Origin: Nitrosopumilaceae archaeon
GTDB lineage: Archaea > Thermoproteota > Nitrososphaeria > Nitrososphaerales > Nitrosopumilaceae
Length of the DNA: 64,000 nucleotides
Reading direction: 5' to 3'
Assembly (NCBI GenBank): GCA_030041535.1
Contig: JASHNR010000037.1
Location: forward strand, 1-64,000
Numbering within the stretch: position 1 is the stretch's first letter; each line of letters starts with the position of its first letter. The notes under the pieces were generated by a model, which did no database searches, had not been told where the DNA came from, and saw only the letters and a list, made by a program, of their open reading frames with translations. Positions 55,311-64,000 of the stretch are shown one piece after another. The translations under genes and the position numbers were made by a program.

Positions 55311-55853
55311 CTATTTGGTGATTTCAATTTCAATTTCTTTAGAGTTTGTCTTGCCATCAAACTCTTCAGCATAGTCATGCTTGAACCAAGAGACATAGAC
55401 TTCTGCACCAATCTTGTGCTTTCCTGGTCCAAGCTCAGATGCCTTGAAATCTATTTTTTCGTCAAAATCAAGTAACAGCTGTTGCGCTTCTACCTGGTTC
55501 ATTGGAATGTGCGGTTCAAAGTTCTTGGATATCTGTACCCAGATCTTCTTTTCTGCCATCTGGGTAAGCTTTGGGTTTCGTGTCCAGAAAAGGGCAGCCT
55601 TTTTGTACGTATCTACTGGTGTTCCCACCTCGCGCTTTCTTAGTCCGCCGGAATAGAGTTTGATGCCATATTTGAGCTTGAATACATTATCGTGTTTGTT
55701 GTATGCACGCTCCCAATTTTTTTCATTGAATGCTTCACGAAGTCCTCCGGTTACAGAGAATTTCACATTTATTGCTATGTTGTCATTTACGCTGAATTTA
55801 TCAACAGATTTTTCTAACAAGACCTTGTCTATCGTGCTTTTTTCGTTTGCCAA
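55311..55853 (-). CDS. Hypothetical beta-rich protein
   Basis: 180 residues, highly charged. Alternating strands (NIAINVKFSVTGG, IWVQISKNFEPHI, KIGAEVYVSWFKHDY). It looks like an Ig-like or beta-sandwich fold, but I recognise no family. No signal peptide. Divergent from rpoL. Confidence 0.6.
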   Translation of the reverse strand: MANEKSTIDKVLLEKSVDKFSVNDNIAINVKFSVTGGLREAFNEKNWERAYNKHDNVFKLKYGIKLYSGGLRKREVGTPVDTYKKAALFWTRNPKLTQMAEKKIWVQISKNFEPHIPMNQVEAQQLLLDFDEKIDFKASELGPGKHKIGAEVYVSWFKHDYAEEFDGKTNSKEIEIEITK

Positions 55854-55866
55854 CTCTTCGTAATGA

Positions 55867-55873
55867 TTTATAT
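55867..55873 (+). promoter_or_regulatory. TATA box of rpoL-tfs
   Basis: TTTATAT centred ~29 nt before ATG 55899; supports the internal ATG as the rpoL start. Confidence 0.55.
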
Positions 55874-55898
55874 CATCAATAAGTGTTTTTTCACTTAC

Positions 55899-56180
55899 AT
55901 GGACGTTCAGGTCAAAAAGTCTTCTACAAAGGAAGTTCTCCTAGACATAAGAAAATCTGACATTAGTACACTATACATAGTCCAACATGAATTGCTCAAG
56001 GATCCTACAGTGGAATTTGCAGCTGTAGTGCTAAAACATCCACTAACCAAGGAATATGCAATGCGCGTAAACACATCCAAGGGCAACCCGATCAAGGAAA
56101 TTGAAAAGGCTATCAAGGTTGCAATAGGTTACTCTGATGAACTAAAAAAGGCGATTAATTCAAAAATTAAAGGTGTCTAG
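55899..56180 (+). CDS. rpoL: RNA polymerase subunit L (Rpb11-like)
   Basis: 93 residues from ATG 55899 (MDVQVKKSSTKEVLLDI). The family motif HELLKDPTVEFAAVVLKHPL is clear. Forms the assembly platform with subunit D. The open frame continues upstream to 55863, but that would begin before the predicted transcript start. Its stop is directly followed by the tfs ATG. Confidence 0.93.
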   Translation: MDVQVKKSSTKEVLLDIRKSDISTLYIVQHELLKDPTVEFAAVVLKHPLTKEYAMRVNTSKGNPIKEIEKAIKVAIGYSDELKKAINSKIKGV

Positions 56181-56495
56181 ATGAAATTTTGCCCCAAGTG
56201 TGAAGCTAGGCTTAAGCTAGCTGACTCAGAGGCTGAATTTGTATGTCCTAAATGTAACTATAGTGAGAAAGGCACCAAGGCAAAAAAGAAGGCAAAGGCA
56301 GAGGACCGCTCTACAATTAACATACTTGATGAAAAAGAGAAAAAAGAAACCTTGCCTGTCATAAAAATTGAATGTACAAAATGTGGGCATAATGAAGCAG
56401 TGTGGTGGATGTTACAAACCCGAAGTGCTGATGAGCCTACAACGCAATTTTATAGATGCGTTAGTTGCAGTTTTACTTGGCGGAACTACGCATAA
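56181..56495 (+). CDS. tfs: Transcription factor S (TFIIS-like)
   Basis: 104 residues. N-terminal zinc ribbon CPKCEARL...CPKCNY and C-terminal ribbon CTKCGHN...CVSCSFTW with the acidic hairpin TRSADEPTTQFY (Asp-Glu pair that stimulates RNA cleavage in stalled RNA polymerase). Directly after rpoL. Confidence 0.94.
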   Translation: MKFCPKCEARLKLADSEAEFVCPKCNYSEKGTKAKKKAKAEDRSTINILDEKEKKETLPVIKIECTKCGHNEAVWWMLQTRSADEPTTQFYRCVSCSFTWRNYA

Positions 56496-56608
56496 CAGCT
56501 CTCACAAGTTCGCGATTCATAATTATGACATCAAAAGTTATTGTGAAATAACCTTGACAGATCTCTCGCATAAGGTTTAACTTGGACATGCTAGACATGT
56601 GAATAAGT

Positions 56609-57355
56609 TTGGCATTTTCTGCAAAGACCGGAGGCTCTGATGAATGGAAAGCAGTGATATCTGCCATTTCTACCCTTGTGGAAGAGGCTACCTTTGAGGC
56701 AACAGGCGAAGGAATTGCTTTTCGGGGAATGGATCCTTCTCATGTTGCGTTAATTGATATTTCATGGCCCAATTCTGCATTTGAAAAATATGTCTGTGAT
56801 GAAGACGTAAAGTTTGGTGTAAGGATTGACGAGTTTGCCAAGCTAATCAAGAGGTCTGACAAAAAAGACAACATCGAGATAAGCATCTCCGAGGAAAAAT
56901 TGCTACTTGTTACTATTGGCAAAAATAAGAAATACAAAATGAGGCTCATAGAAAGTTCTGCAACAGATACTCCCTTGCCAAAAATTACCTATAGTGCAAA
57001 GGTTGCTGTGACCTCAACTGAATTTGATAGAATTCTAGGTGACATTCAAGTGGTTTCAGAATATCTCTCAATCACTACAAATGCCAACAAGGCGGAATTT
57101 TCCGGCAGGGGTGACTCGGGTGAAGCAGTGATCACACTAGAGAAGGGAATGCCTGAGATGCCAGAAATTGAAGTCAAAGAAGACAGTACGGCAACTTATA
57201 GTCTTGACTATCTTAACAGCATTGTAAAGGCGGTAGGATCTGCAGCTGGTACGGTTGTATGTGAATACTCTACCAAAATGCCACTTCGACTAGAGTTTAA
57301 GGTTGCAAATATAGGCAGAATTCATTTCTATCTGGCTCCAAGAGTTGAAAGTTAA
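56609..57355 (+). CDS. pcn: Sliding clamp PCNA
   Basis: 248 residues from TTG 56609. Two-domain clamp: FEATGEGIAFRGMDPSHVALIDI at the N-terminus, a linker, and the C-terminal segment with YSLDYLNSIVKA and IHFYLAPRVES. Standard length for archaeal PCNA. Follows tfs by 113 nt. Partners include PolD. Confidence 0.95.
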   Translation: MAFSAKTGGSDEWKAVISAISTLVEEATFEATGEGIAFRGMDPSHVALIDISWPNSAFEKYVCDEDVKFGVRIDEFAKLIKRSDKKDNIEISISEEKLLLVTIGKNKKYKMRLIESSATDTPLPKITYSAKVAVTSTEFDRILGDIQVVSEYLSITTNANKAEFSGRGDSGEAVITLEKGMPEMPEIEVKEDSTATYSLDYLNSIVKAVGSAAGTVVCEYSTKMPLRLEFKVANIGRIHFYLAPRVES

Positions 57356-57391
57356 AAGCATTTTAAGGATATTATAATCAGGTATACTGGT

Positions 57392-58792
57392 TTGAAGCTA
57401 GTCCTAAAGTTTGGTGGAACATCAATTGCTTCTGCAGCAAACATTCGAAATGTAGCCAACCTGATAAAATCACTCTCAAAAGAAAACAAGATAATTCCAG
57501 TCTTTTCAGCAATGAGTGGCGTTACAGACGACCTGATTAGGATAACAACTCACATCAAAGACAGGAACACAGAAGCTGCCAATTCTCTGGCAAAAAAAAT
57601 TATCAAGATGCACATGGACATTTCTCATCAATGTGTAAAAAACCCAAAAATCAGAAAGGACCTAGTAAGCAAAATGAGATCTGATCTAGATGAGCTTGAG
57701 GACCTATTACACGGCATGTTGCTCCTCGGGGAGGTAACTCCTCGATCTTCTGACTATTTGATCTCCTTTGGAGAAAGATTATCAGTTAACCTGATTGCTT
57801 TTACATTAAATGACATTGGCGTCAAGGCAGTGCCGCTTGCAGGAAAAGATGCCGGAATTGTAACTGATTCAAATTTTGGTGAAGCAAAGCCATTGATGGA
57901 TACCACACGACTGCACGTATCCCACAAGATTGAGAGTCTTTCGCAGAAAAAGACAATGCCAGTAATAGGAGGTTTTGCCGGCGCGGATCAGCATGGCAAC
58001 ATAACTACATTTGGCAGAGGAGGATCTGATTATACCGCCACAATAATTGCATCCAGCATAAAGGCTGATGAAGTGTGGCTGATGAGTGACGTGGATGGAT
58101 TGATGACAACAGACCCAAAGATTGTAAAAAATGCCAAACTGATCAAAGAAGTATCATATGTTGAAGCCATGGAGATGGCTTTATTTGGTGCAAAACAAAT
58201 TCACCCAAGAGCTCTTGAGCCGCTAGTTGCAAAAAAAATCACACTACGAATCCGAAATACGTTTAACATAAAAAATCCAGGCACGCTTGTAACAGCAGAT
58301 CCGCAAGCTCACACACAAGAGACAGTAAAGTGTGTAAGTGCAATAAGGCATACGGGACTAATTGATGTACGGGGAGGAAGCATGGTAGGTGCTCCAGGTA
58401 CTGCGGCTACAATATTTTCTACTCTTGCAAAAGCTGGCGTCAATGTGATGATGATCTCTCAGAGCCCATCAGAATCAAGCATATCAATTATTGTAAAAAA
58501 GAATGACATGGACAAAGCTGTTAATGTACTTGAGATGAACCTGCTTGGCAAAATAATCAAAAAAGTAGACATCACTGTAGATGTATCCATTATAGCACTA
58601 ATTGGATCTGGAATGAGAGGAATAGCAGGTGTTGCCTCTAAGGTATTTACTGCAGTAGCAAAAAAGAGCATAAATGTAATAATGATTGCACAAGGCTCGT
58701 CTGAGCTCAACATTGCTTTTGTTGTCAAAGATTCTGACTGTAATGCGGCAGTGCAAGCATTGCATGATGAATTTGATTTGGCAAAAACTTAG
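57392..58792 (+). CDS. lysC: Aspartate kinase
   Basis: 466 residues from TTG 57392. Substrate motif KFGGTS near the N-terminus, SFGERLS, GRGGSDYTA, and two C-terminal ACT domains (TGLIDVRGGSMVG..., VSIIALIGSGMRG...). First step to Lys, Thr and Met. A TATA-like TATTATAAT is ~20 nt upstream. The ACT pair predicts amino-acid feedback control. Confidence 0.94.
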   Translation: MKLVLKFGGTSIASAANIRNVANLIKSLSKENKIIPVFSAMSGVTDDLIRITTHIKDRNTEAANSLAKKIIKMHMDISHQCVKNPKIRKDLVSKMRSDLDELEDLLHGMLLLGEVTPRSSDYLISFGERLSVNLIAFTLNDIGVKAVPLAGKDAGIVTDSNFGEAKPLMDTTRLHVSHKIESLSQKKTMPVIGGFAGADQHGNITTFGRGGSDYTATIIASSIKADEVWLMSDVDGLMTTDPKIVKNAKLIKEVSYVEAMEMALFGAKQIHPRALEPLVAKKITLRIRNTFNIKNPGTLVTADPQAHTQETVKCVSAIRHTGLIDVRGGSMVGAPGTAATIFSTLAKAGVNVMMISQSPSESSISIIVKKNDMDKAVNVLEMNLLGKIIKKVDITVDVSIIALIGSGMRGIAGVASKVFTAVAKKSINVIMIAQGSSELNIAFVVKDSDCNAAVQALHDEFDLAKT

Positions 58793-58843
58793 GCACGTTT
58801 TACTGAAAAGCATATTTATGCTGAGCAGGCATCTTGAAGAACC

Positions 58844-60304
58844 ATGAACAGGCTACTTGTTGCAGTAATTATTGCAGTTGCAGTAGGTATCATATTTTCT
58901 GTTCCCTTGTTATCTAATAATTTAGCTACTGCGGGAACTATAAAAAAAATACAATTTACTCAAACCCTTACATCATCGCAGGACCCCGGACTGGGAGACA
59001 GCAACGAACAGCTTGCAATGATACTGCTGCCAAATAATGGAACTCTTTACACTGGAACGCTAACATATACTGCAAGCGAGCCTGTTCAGGTTGTAATTCT
59101 ACATCAAATTGATAAAAGCGACTCAAAAGGTCAGCCTGTGTGGACTGTTGACAATAACACAATTTATGCTGAAACCATAATTAATTCGGATTCAAATGGT
59201 GGAACTCTAGATTTTGCAGGATCGGCAATTGGACTTCATTCCATAAACTCAACTCAATTTACGGTAACAGCAAGCCTTGATGGATGGATAAGGGGTACAA
59301 CACCAGAGTTTTTGCAAAATAATACCCAAGTTATTTCTGAAAACAATCTGAAATCATCCAGAGCAGAAATTTCGGTGAACATACCAATGCACAAGGGACT
59401 GTACAATGGAAGCTCTGTTTATTATATCATAACTGATTCAAGTGACAGCATAGAAGCCAGTCAAATATCTACAGAACAAAACTGGAAGGTGCAACAATCT
59501 CCTCTCTTGGCACAAGCTCCACAAAAATTGCTCAGCAAGATGTATGTGTTTACAAATGGAGTAACCGGGGATGGGACACAGGGATACCAAGACGAAGTGT
59601 TTTCAGATACACCATCTGATACAAGCTATACGCCAGTCAATCTGGTAATCCAGGCCACATGGAGTCCAGGAAAAATCCCGCAAGTTCTAAACTCTACAAA
59701 AGATATTCTTGATGCAAATACAACAGGCGCTATAACACTAACCAACACTGGAGCTATAGTCAATACTCCACAAATAGTTTGGCCAGGAGGCCAGCTGGCT
59801 GTTAGAAATAGTACGGAACTATCTGATCAAACAGCCTATGTCGGAAGCCAGGTACTCAATTTAGATACTGCAAGCAAGTCTGTTACATTTGTAGCACATC
59901 GGGGATGGGGTCCGGATGGAAAGACAGTTTATTACATAATTACAAGCGGCACACCTGACGGTCCTGCAAAAATGATGGGACTTGAAAACACGCCAGCATT
60001 GTCATTATTGTCGTCTGCTGCAAGGGATCTTTACAATTTTGCCAATGGCATCAAGAGCGGTGGGCCATTTGGCTTTCAAGAAGGAATTTCTAGTGCGCAG
60101 CTTGGCGATATATCTTATTCTCCCATCTGCAATATATCGATGATAACATGGACAAATCCTCAAAATGCAACATTGTTACAAAACATGAATGACATTAACT
60201 TTGAAAAATCTCAGGGAACAATTACTGTACAACCTGCCCAAGTACTCAATAGCAACTACATGCTTGATTGTCCCATCATTGATATTCCAAAAAGCAACCC
60301 ATGA
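58844..60304 (+). CDS. Large secreted/membrane-anchored protein
   Basis: 486 residues. N-terminal signal/anchor (~5-25), then a beta-rich extracellular part with many Asn-glycosylation-type sites. TATA-like ATTTATG ~28 nt upstream. No family recognised; probably a cell-surface protein. Confidence 0.65.
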   Translation: MNRLLVAVIIAVAVGIIFSVPLLSNNLATAGTIKKIQFTQTLTSSQDPGLGDSNEQLAMILLPNNGTLYTGTLTYTASEPVQVVILHQIDKSDSKGQPVWTVDNNTIYAETIINSDSNGGTLDFAGSAIGLHSINSTQFTVTASLDGWIRGTTPEFLQNNTQVISENNLKSSRAEISVNIPMHKGLYNGSSVYYIITDSSDSIEASQISTEQNWKVQQSPLLAQAPQKLLSKMYVFTNGVTGDGTQGYQDEVFSDTPSDTSYTPVNLVIQATWSPGKIPQVLNSTKDILDANTTGAITLTNTGAIVNTPQIVWPGGQLAVRNSTELSDQTAYVGSQVLNLDTASKSVTFVAHRGWGPDGKTVYYIITSGTPDGPAKMMGLENTPALSLLSSAARDLYNFANGIKSGGPFGFQEGISSAQLGDISYSPICNISMITWTNPQNATLLQNMNDINFEKSQGTITVQPAQVLNSNYMLDCPIIDIPKSNP

Positions 60305-60341
60305 AAAGGGATAAATTTACTCTAAAAATTTCTTATTGTTG

Positions 60342-61124
60342 ATGACTGGTAAATTATACATTGTAGGTGTAGGACCGGGTCATCATGACCACATGACTTT
60401 TCGAGCTAAACAAGTAATTGAAGAAAGTAATACAATTGTAGGATACGAGACATATGTCAATTTGGTAGAAGATCTCATTGACGGAAAGGAAGTTCATAGA
60501 TATGCCATGACACAGGAAGTCGAGCGTGCTCATCAATGCATCGAGCTTGCAAAATCAGGCAAGATAGTTTCTCTTGTCTCAAGCGGGGATCCAGGCATTT
60601 ACGGCATGGCAGGCTTGATTTACGAAATTCTAGCCGAAGAAGGCTGGGACAGAAAAACTGGTCTATACGTTGAGATCATCCCGGGAGTTTCCTCTCTTAA
60701 CTCATGTGCTGCACTAGTTGGCTCGCCACTCATGACTGATTTTGCAGTAGTTAGCATGAGTGACTTGCTTGTACCCTGGGAGATTATAATAAAAAGAGTT
60801 GAAGCTGCAGCACAAGGAGATTTTGTAATTGTGATATACAATCCTGCAAGCAAGAAAAGAATTCACCAACTACAAGATACAAGAAAACTTTTGCTAAAAT
60901 ATCGTGCCCAAAACACTCCAGTAGCTATAGTCAAGGGGGCATACAGAGAGTCACAAGAAGTTGTTTTGACTGATCTTGAAAACATGGAAAGTCATCAAGA
61001 CAAGCTAGGAATGATTACTACTGTGATAATAGGAAATTCTTCTACGTACAGATACAAGGACATGATGGTAAACCCTCGGGGATACACATCAAAATACAAT
61101 ATCGCAGAACCTCAAGCACGCTAA
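60342..61124 (+). CDS. cbiH: Precorrin-3B C17-methyltransferase (CbiH/CobJ)
   Basis: 260 residues. TP-methylase motifs YIVGVGPGHHDHMT, GYETYVNLV, SSGDPGIYGMAG, IIPGVSSLNSCAALVG. Ring-contraction methyltransferase of cobalamin synthesis; with cbiE shows corrin synthesis in this organism. 7 nt before the LLM gene, so probably co-transcribed. Confidence 0.9.
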   Translation: MTGKLYIVGVGPGHHDHMTFRAKQVIEESNTIVGYETYVNLVEDLIDGKEVHRYAMTQEVERAHQCIELAKSGKIVSLVSSGDPGIYGMAGLIYEILAEEGWDRKTGLYVEIIPGVSSLNSCAALVGSPLMTDFAVVSMSDLLVPWEIIIKRVEAAAQGDFVIVIYNPASKKRIHQLQDTRKLLLKYRAQNTPVAIVKGAYRESQEVVLTDLENMESHQDKLGMITTVIIGNSSTYRYKDMMVNPRGYTSKYNIAEPQAR

Positions 61125-61131
61125 AGATAAC

Positions 61132-62112
61132 ATGATACCAATCCAGGTGGGCCTTACCTTACCGCAAGGGTGGCTGGATGAATTTCCTACAAAAAATTCT
61201 CATGAGCAATTTCTCTTTTCCAAAAATGTTGCGCTAAAAGCTGAAAGTCTTGGCTATGCTGCAGGATATGTTTATGATCATTTCATTCCATACTACGGAA
61301 ACAACCGCAGTGGGCCGTTTTTTGAAGCATATACTCTGCTTTCCGCTATTGCATCTGTCACATCAAAATTAAGGATTGGCCAAGTGGTTACATGTAACTC
61401 TTACAGGCATCCATCCCTTCTTGCCAAAATGACATCAACTATTGATGCCATTAGCAACGGCAGGCTTGAGTTTGGCATAGGCGCAGGGTGGTTTGAATAC
61501 GAATATGATTCCTATGGCTACAAATTTTACAATGCCACAGCAAGAATAGAACAGCTTGACGAATCCCTAACAATCATTAAAAAAATGTGGCAAAACAAGA
61601 GATCAAGTTTTGCAGGCAAGCACTATTCTATCAAAAACGCAATCTGTAATCCAAAACCGATGCAAAATCCCCATCCCCCCATAATGGTGGGCGGCGCTGG
61701 AAGCAAGCTGATGGAGGTTGTGGCAAGACATGCCACAAGATATAATCATCCATTTGGCACACCAGAGATATTGCAGGAAAAGATCAACCTGCTAAAGACA
61801 AAATGCAAGTTGGTAAAGCGAGATTTCAAAGAAATTGAAAACTCTGTTCTTTTACGGGTACTTGTTGGAAAAGACAATGATGACGTAAAGAAAATTATTT
61901 CAGGACTAAAGAAGAAAAATGAATCAATAGCCGAGTTTCTTCTTCGCTCAAAAGACAGTATTGCTCTTGGTACTCCAGAAGAAGTGGCTTCATACCTTGG
62001 TCGCTATCAGAAAATTGGCATCAATTATTTTATAGTTAATTTTGTGGGCCTCTCAAAATCACTTGATATGCTTTCAACATTTTCTAAAAAAGTTATTCCG
62101 CTTCTTAGGTAG
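61132..62112 (+). CDS. LLM-class flavin-dependent oxidoreductase
   Basis: 326 residues, TIM-barrel luciferase-like (F420/FMN) family: GLTLPQG, LRIGQVVTCNSYRHPSLLAKM, GRLEFGIGAGWFEYEY. Could use F420. Directly behind cbiH. Substrate unknown. Stop overlaps the TyrRS gene by 8 nt (convergent). Confidence 0.87.
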   Translation: MIPIQVGLTLPQGWLDEFPTKNSHEQFLFSKNVALKAESLGYAAGYVYDHFIPYYGNNRSGPFFEAYTLLSAIASVTSKLRIGQVVTCNSYRHPSLLAKMTSTIDAISNGRLEFGIGAGWFEYEYDSYGYKFYNATARIEQLDESLTIIKKMWQNKRSSFAGKHYSIKNAICNPKPMQNPHPPIMVGGAGSKLMEVVARHATRYNHPFGTPEILQEKINLLKTKCKLVKRDFKEIENSVLLRVLVGKDNDDVKKIISGLKKKNESIAEFLLRSKDSIALGTPEEVASYLGRYQKIGINYFIVNFVGLSKSLDMLSTFSKKVIPLLR

Positions 62113-63160
62113 TGCTCTTGATTGACTCGTAGAGCTCCTGAGACAAGGCCAGCTTTTTTCCTACTGGCATTACTATATCAGATACATATTTTCCTGCACT
62201 AGTTTTCAGGTCGGAGGGATGTACCCTCTTTTCTGCAAAGTCCTTTTCTAGCTGTTGATAACTAGTGTAGGAAACATTGCCGCCAAACTTCTCTGGCCTC
62301 TCTATAGTAATTTCGCTGAATTGATGAAATATGACATACCTGAAAATTTCTAAGATAGGGTTTTTCTCTACGATTCCCTCAGGACACCAAGCTTTCTTGA
62401 ATTTAGATTTTATCTCTTCTTCTGAATCATGAATAAATATTCCTGATGTTGCCTTTGATTTGCTCATTTTACTTGAGATAACTTGTGAATCAGAATCAGT
62501 TCCAGTCTCTGGCTCGCCCAGGCCTGCAAGTATATGATGATGAACTGCTACCGGTACCTTCCACTTCATCTTGGGAAATATTTCTCTCACCAGCATGTGT
62601 ATTTTTCTTTGATCCATTCCTGCATGTACTATATCAAGATCCATGGAATGAATGTCTACAGCTTGCATTGGCGGATAGAAGAGCTGGCCTAGCTCAATCT
62701 TGTCCTTATCGGCACTTCTTCCCATTATTGTAAGCGAGCGCATTGTCCTGTCAAGTGACATGTTTTTTGCAAATTTGACCAAATCCATCCAATAGTCCTT
62801 TCTTGACTCGTAAAGATCAGAGCCTTCGATAATTTCTACGCCTGGGCAGAACAGCTTGAAGGCATCTGCATAGTATTTTGAGACCATCTTTATCTTGTCC
62901 CAGTCTCCTCCCAGCTTGTTATTGAGGTAGGTGTGCCAGTCTGCTAAAAATACGGTACACTTTACTCCAGCTTTGATAAAGTCATTTATCTTAAATCCTG
63001 TCAGTATCAAACTTCCAAGGTGCAAAAAGCCAGAAATTTCTAATCCAATGTAATGCTTGGGATGGGCATTTGTGTTAAACAGGTTGAGCAGTTCTTCTTG
63101 CGTGACTACTTCTTCAGTAGGGTCTCTTGTAACAAGGCTGATTTTTTCTGTAACGTCCAT
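62105..63160 (-). CDS. tyrS: Tyrosyl-tRNA synthetase
   Basis: 351 residues. HIGH-type motif SGFLHLGS and the second signature KMSKS in SSKMSKSKAT; archaeal/eukaryotic-type TyrRS length with no C-terminal anticodon S4 domain. Essential. Transcribed toward the LLM gene. Confidence 0.93.
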   Translation of the reverse strand: MDVTEKISLVTRDPTEEVVTQEELLNLFNTNAHPKHYIGLEISGFLHLGSLILTGFKINDFIKAGVKCTVFLADWHTYLNNKLGGDWDKIKMVSKYYADAFKLFCPGVEIIEGSDLYESRKDYWMDLVKFAKNMSLDRTMRSLTIMGRSADKDKIELGQLFYPPMQAVDIHSMDLDIVHAGMDQRKIHMLVREIFPKMKWKVPVAVHHHILAGLGEPETGTDSDSQVISSKMSKSKATSGIFIHDSEEEIKSKFKKAWCPEGIVEKNPILEIFRYVIFHQFSEITIERPEKFGGNVSYTSYQQLEKDFAEKRVHPSDLKTSAGKYVSDIVMPVGKKLALSQELYESIKSTT

Positions 63161-63215
63161 TTTGAGTCAAATCTTCCCTTGTGATGCTATAAAGTTACGG
63201 GTTCCGAGTTATGCA

Positions 63216-63773
63216 TCAAAGATCATCCAGTTTCTTTCTTGGCCTTGTGCTAAGATACAGTGCGTGTGAGCTTATGATGACTGCAGCAAGGAACATTTTT
63301 GTTGCAAAGTTGAGGTTCCATGGCCTGGTAGGATCAGGATAAGCTATTGTTAAAGAGTCAATATCTGGAACCTTTCCATTGACGATTCCGGCTGTAATCT
63401 GCGCATTGAGAACAACAAAGTTGTAAATTGCCTCATACAGGCAGATTGCTGCCAGACTTGCCAACATTAGCTGTACCAGTGTAAGCTGCCAAGAGGGAAC
63501 CCCGACTGTTCTCTTCCAGCCAATTCTTGTCACACAATACCAGCCAATTATTGTAGAAAAGAACAGCCACGATGTTAGCTTGGCAAAATGAGCTGTTGGA
63601 AACTCGGTCTTTTCTAATATCTCACCCATGACATACGTTCCATTTTTTTCCCATTCTTGGGTCATCCCATAAATTCCATAGAAAGTTATGGATACCATTA
63701 TGAATCCGCATATGTAGAAAATGTAAAGATACACTTTGTATCCTGACTGATCCTTCTCTAAACCGACTACCAT
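63216..63773 (-). CDS. Four-TM membrane protein
   Basis: 185 residues with TM segments around 15-35, 62-80, 95-115 and 155-172, and acidic/aromatic loops. No family assigned. Lies upstream of tyrS on the same strand (55 nt gap). Confidence 0.6.
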   Translation of the reverse strand: MVVGLEKDQSGYKVYLYIFYICGFIMVSITFYGIYGMTQEWEKNGTYVMGEILEKTEFPTAHFAKLTSWLFFSTIIGWYCVTRIGWKRTVGVPSWQLTLVQLMLASLAAICLYEAIYNFVVLNAQITAGIVNGKVPDIDSLTIAYPDPTRPWNLNFATKMFLAAVIISSHALYLSTRPRKKLDDL

Positions 63774-63863
63774 TAAACTACGATGGATCCCGCCTGAAAT
63801 ATAAGAATTGGTTTTGTTTTCATTCGGAAGTTTAATTATAGTATTAGGTCTGATGATACATAA

Positions 63864-64000
63864 TTGAAAATTCCAATAAATGTTCCAGTAATAGAAAAGG
63901 AGGAGATCAATGAAGTACGGAATGTCTTGCTAGAAAAATCGCTGACAACTGCTGCATATTCTGGAGGCAAGAGAGTTCAGGAATTTGAAGGATTACTGTC
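63864..64000 (+). CDS. DegT/DnrJ/EryC1-type aminotransferase, partial
   Basis: Starts at TTG 63864 and runs off the right edge (~45 residues seen). IPINVPVIEKEEINEV then TTAAYSGGKRVQEFEG matches the N-terminus of sugar aminotransferases of the DegT family (usually P-x-x-x-x-E-I-x-A-V ... G-x-x-V-x-x-F-E). Probably makes amino sugars for surface glycans. Confidence 0.78.
   Translation, partial: MKIPINVPVIEKEEINEVRNVLLEKSLTTAAYSGGKRVQEFEGLL

Overview
The window looks like a chromosome segment of an ammonia-oxidiser-type archaeon (Nitrososphaerota/Thaumarchaeota, probably Nitrosopumilales, e.g. a Nitrosotalea/Nitrosotenuis/Nitrosarchaeum relative). The evidence is a PolD-type replicase (both subunits), Orc1/Cdc6, archaeal GINS, PCNA, thermosome, CDC48, RNA polymerase subunit L with TFS, a GGGP synthase for ether lipids, multi-cupredoxin secreted proteins, AT-rich DNA, TATA boxes about 25 nt upstream of leaderless ATGs, and frequent TTG/GTG starts. 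No ammonia-oxidation gene is present, so the genus is a guess.

1-8.7 kb is accessory. It holds part of a casposon: a Cas1-type integrase (cut by the window edge), winged-helix, AbrB and HTH proteins, an HNH nuclease and a family B DNA polymerase, arranged as two divergent transcripts around a palindrome-rich control region. Next to it lie an AlbA_2/Schlafen-like protein, a small membrane protein, a coiled-coil protein and a HEPN-like protein, which are possible cargo. No CRISPR array or other cas gene is visible.

8.7-16.1 kb: prs, a tRNA G10 methyltransferase, RNase Z and a SIR2 deacylase form a core operon broken by a solo TnpB gene. The insertion separates the methyltransferase gene from a second, synonymously diverged copy of its own 3' end. 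A second solo tnpB follows, then a ~110-nt region that folds as a candidate structured RNA, then the UPF0200/UPF0201 pair.

16.2-27.3 kb: RNA 2',3'-cyclic phosphodiesterase, CCA-adding enzyme, a small kinase, a CDF metal exporter and an AlkA-like glycosylase form a tight plus-strand run. They are followed by a small gene carrying a frameshift, an XPD-like helicase, tRNA-Pro(GGG), an SQR-like flavoprotein, an SDR, an AN1 zinc finger protein and GINS.

27.3-41.4 kb: glutamine synthetase, thermosome, SHMT, PolD large subunit, GGGP synthase, several small DNA-binding proteins, then a strong candidate chromosomal replication origin (three ORB-core repeats, GTTAAC sites and an AT-rich stretch) directly upstream of orc1/cdc6, followed by the PolD small subunit.

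41.4-64 kb: SpoIIM-like and PAC2 proteins, a triple cupredoxin-like secreted protein lacking copper ligands, two cobalamin methyltransferases (CbiE, CbiH), Hsp20-CDC48, an AmrS-like radical SAM enzyme without a canonical start, a parvulin, a ferredoxin with an Asp ligand, a dual-specificity phosphatase, rpoL-tfs-pcn, aspartate kinase, an LLM oxidoreductase, TyrRS, and the start of a DegT-type aminotransferase. Functionally the window is dominated by replication, RNA processing and protein quality control, plus one mobile island.
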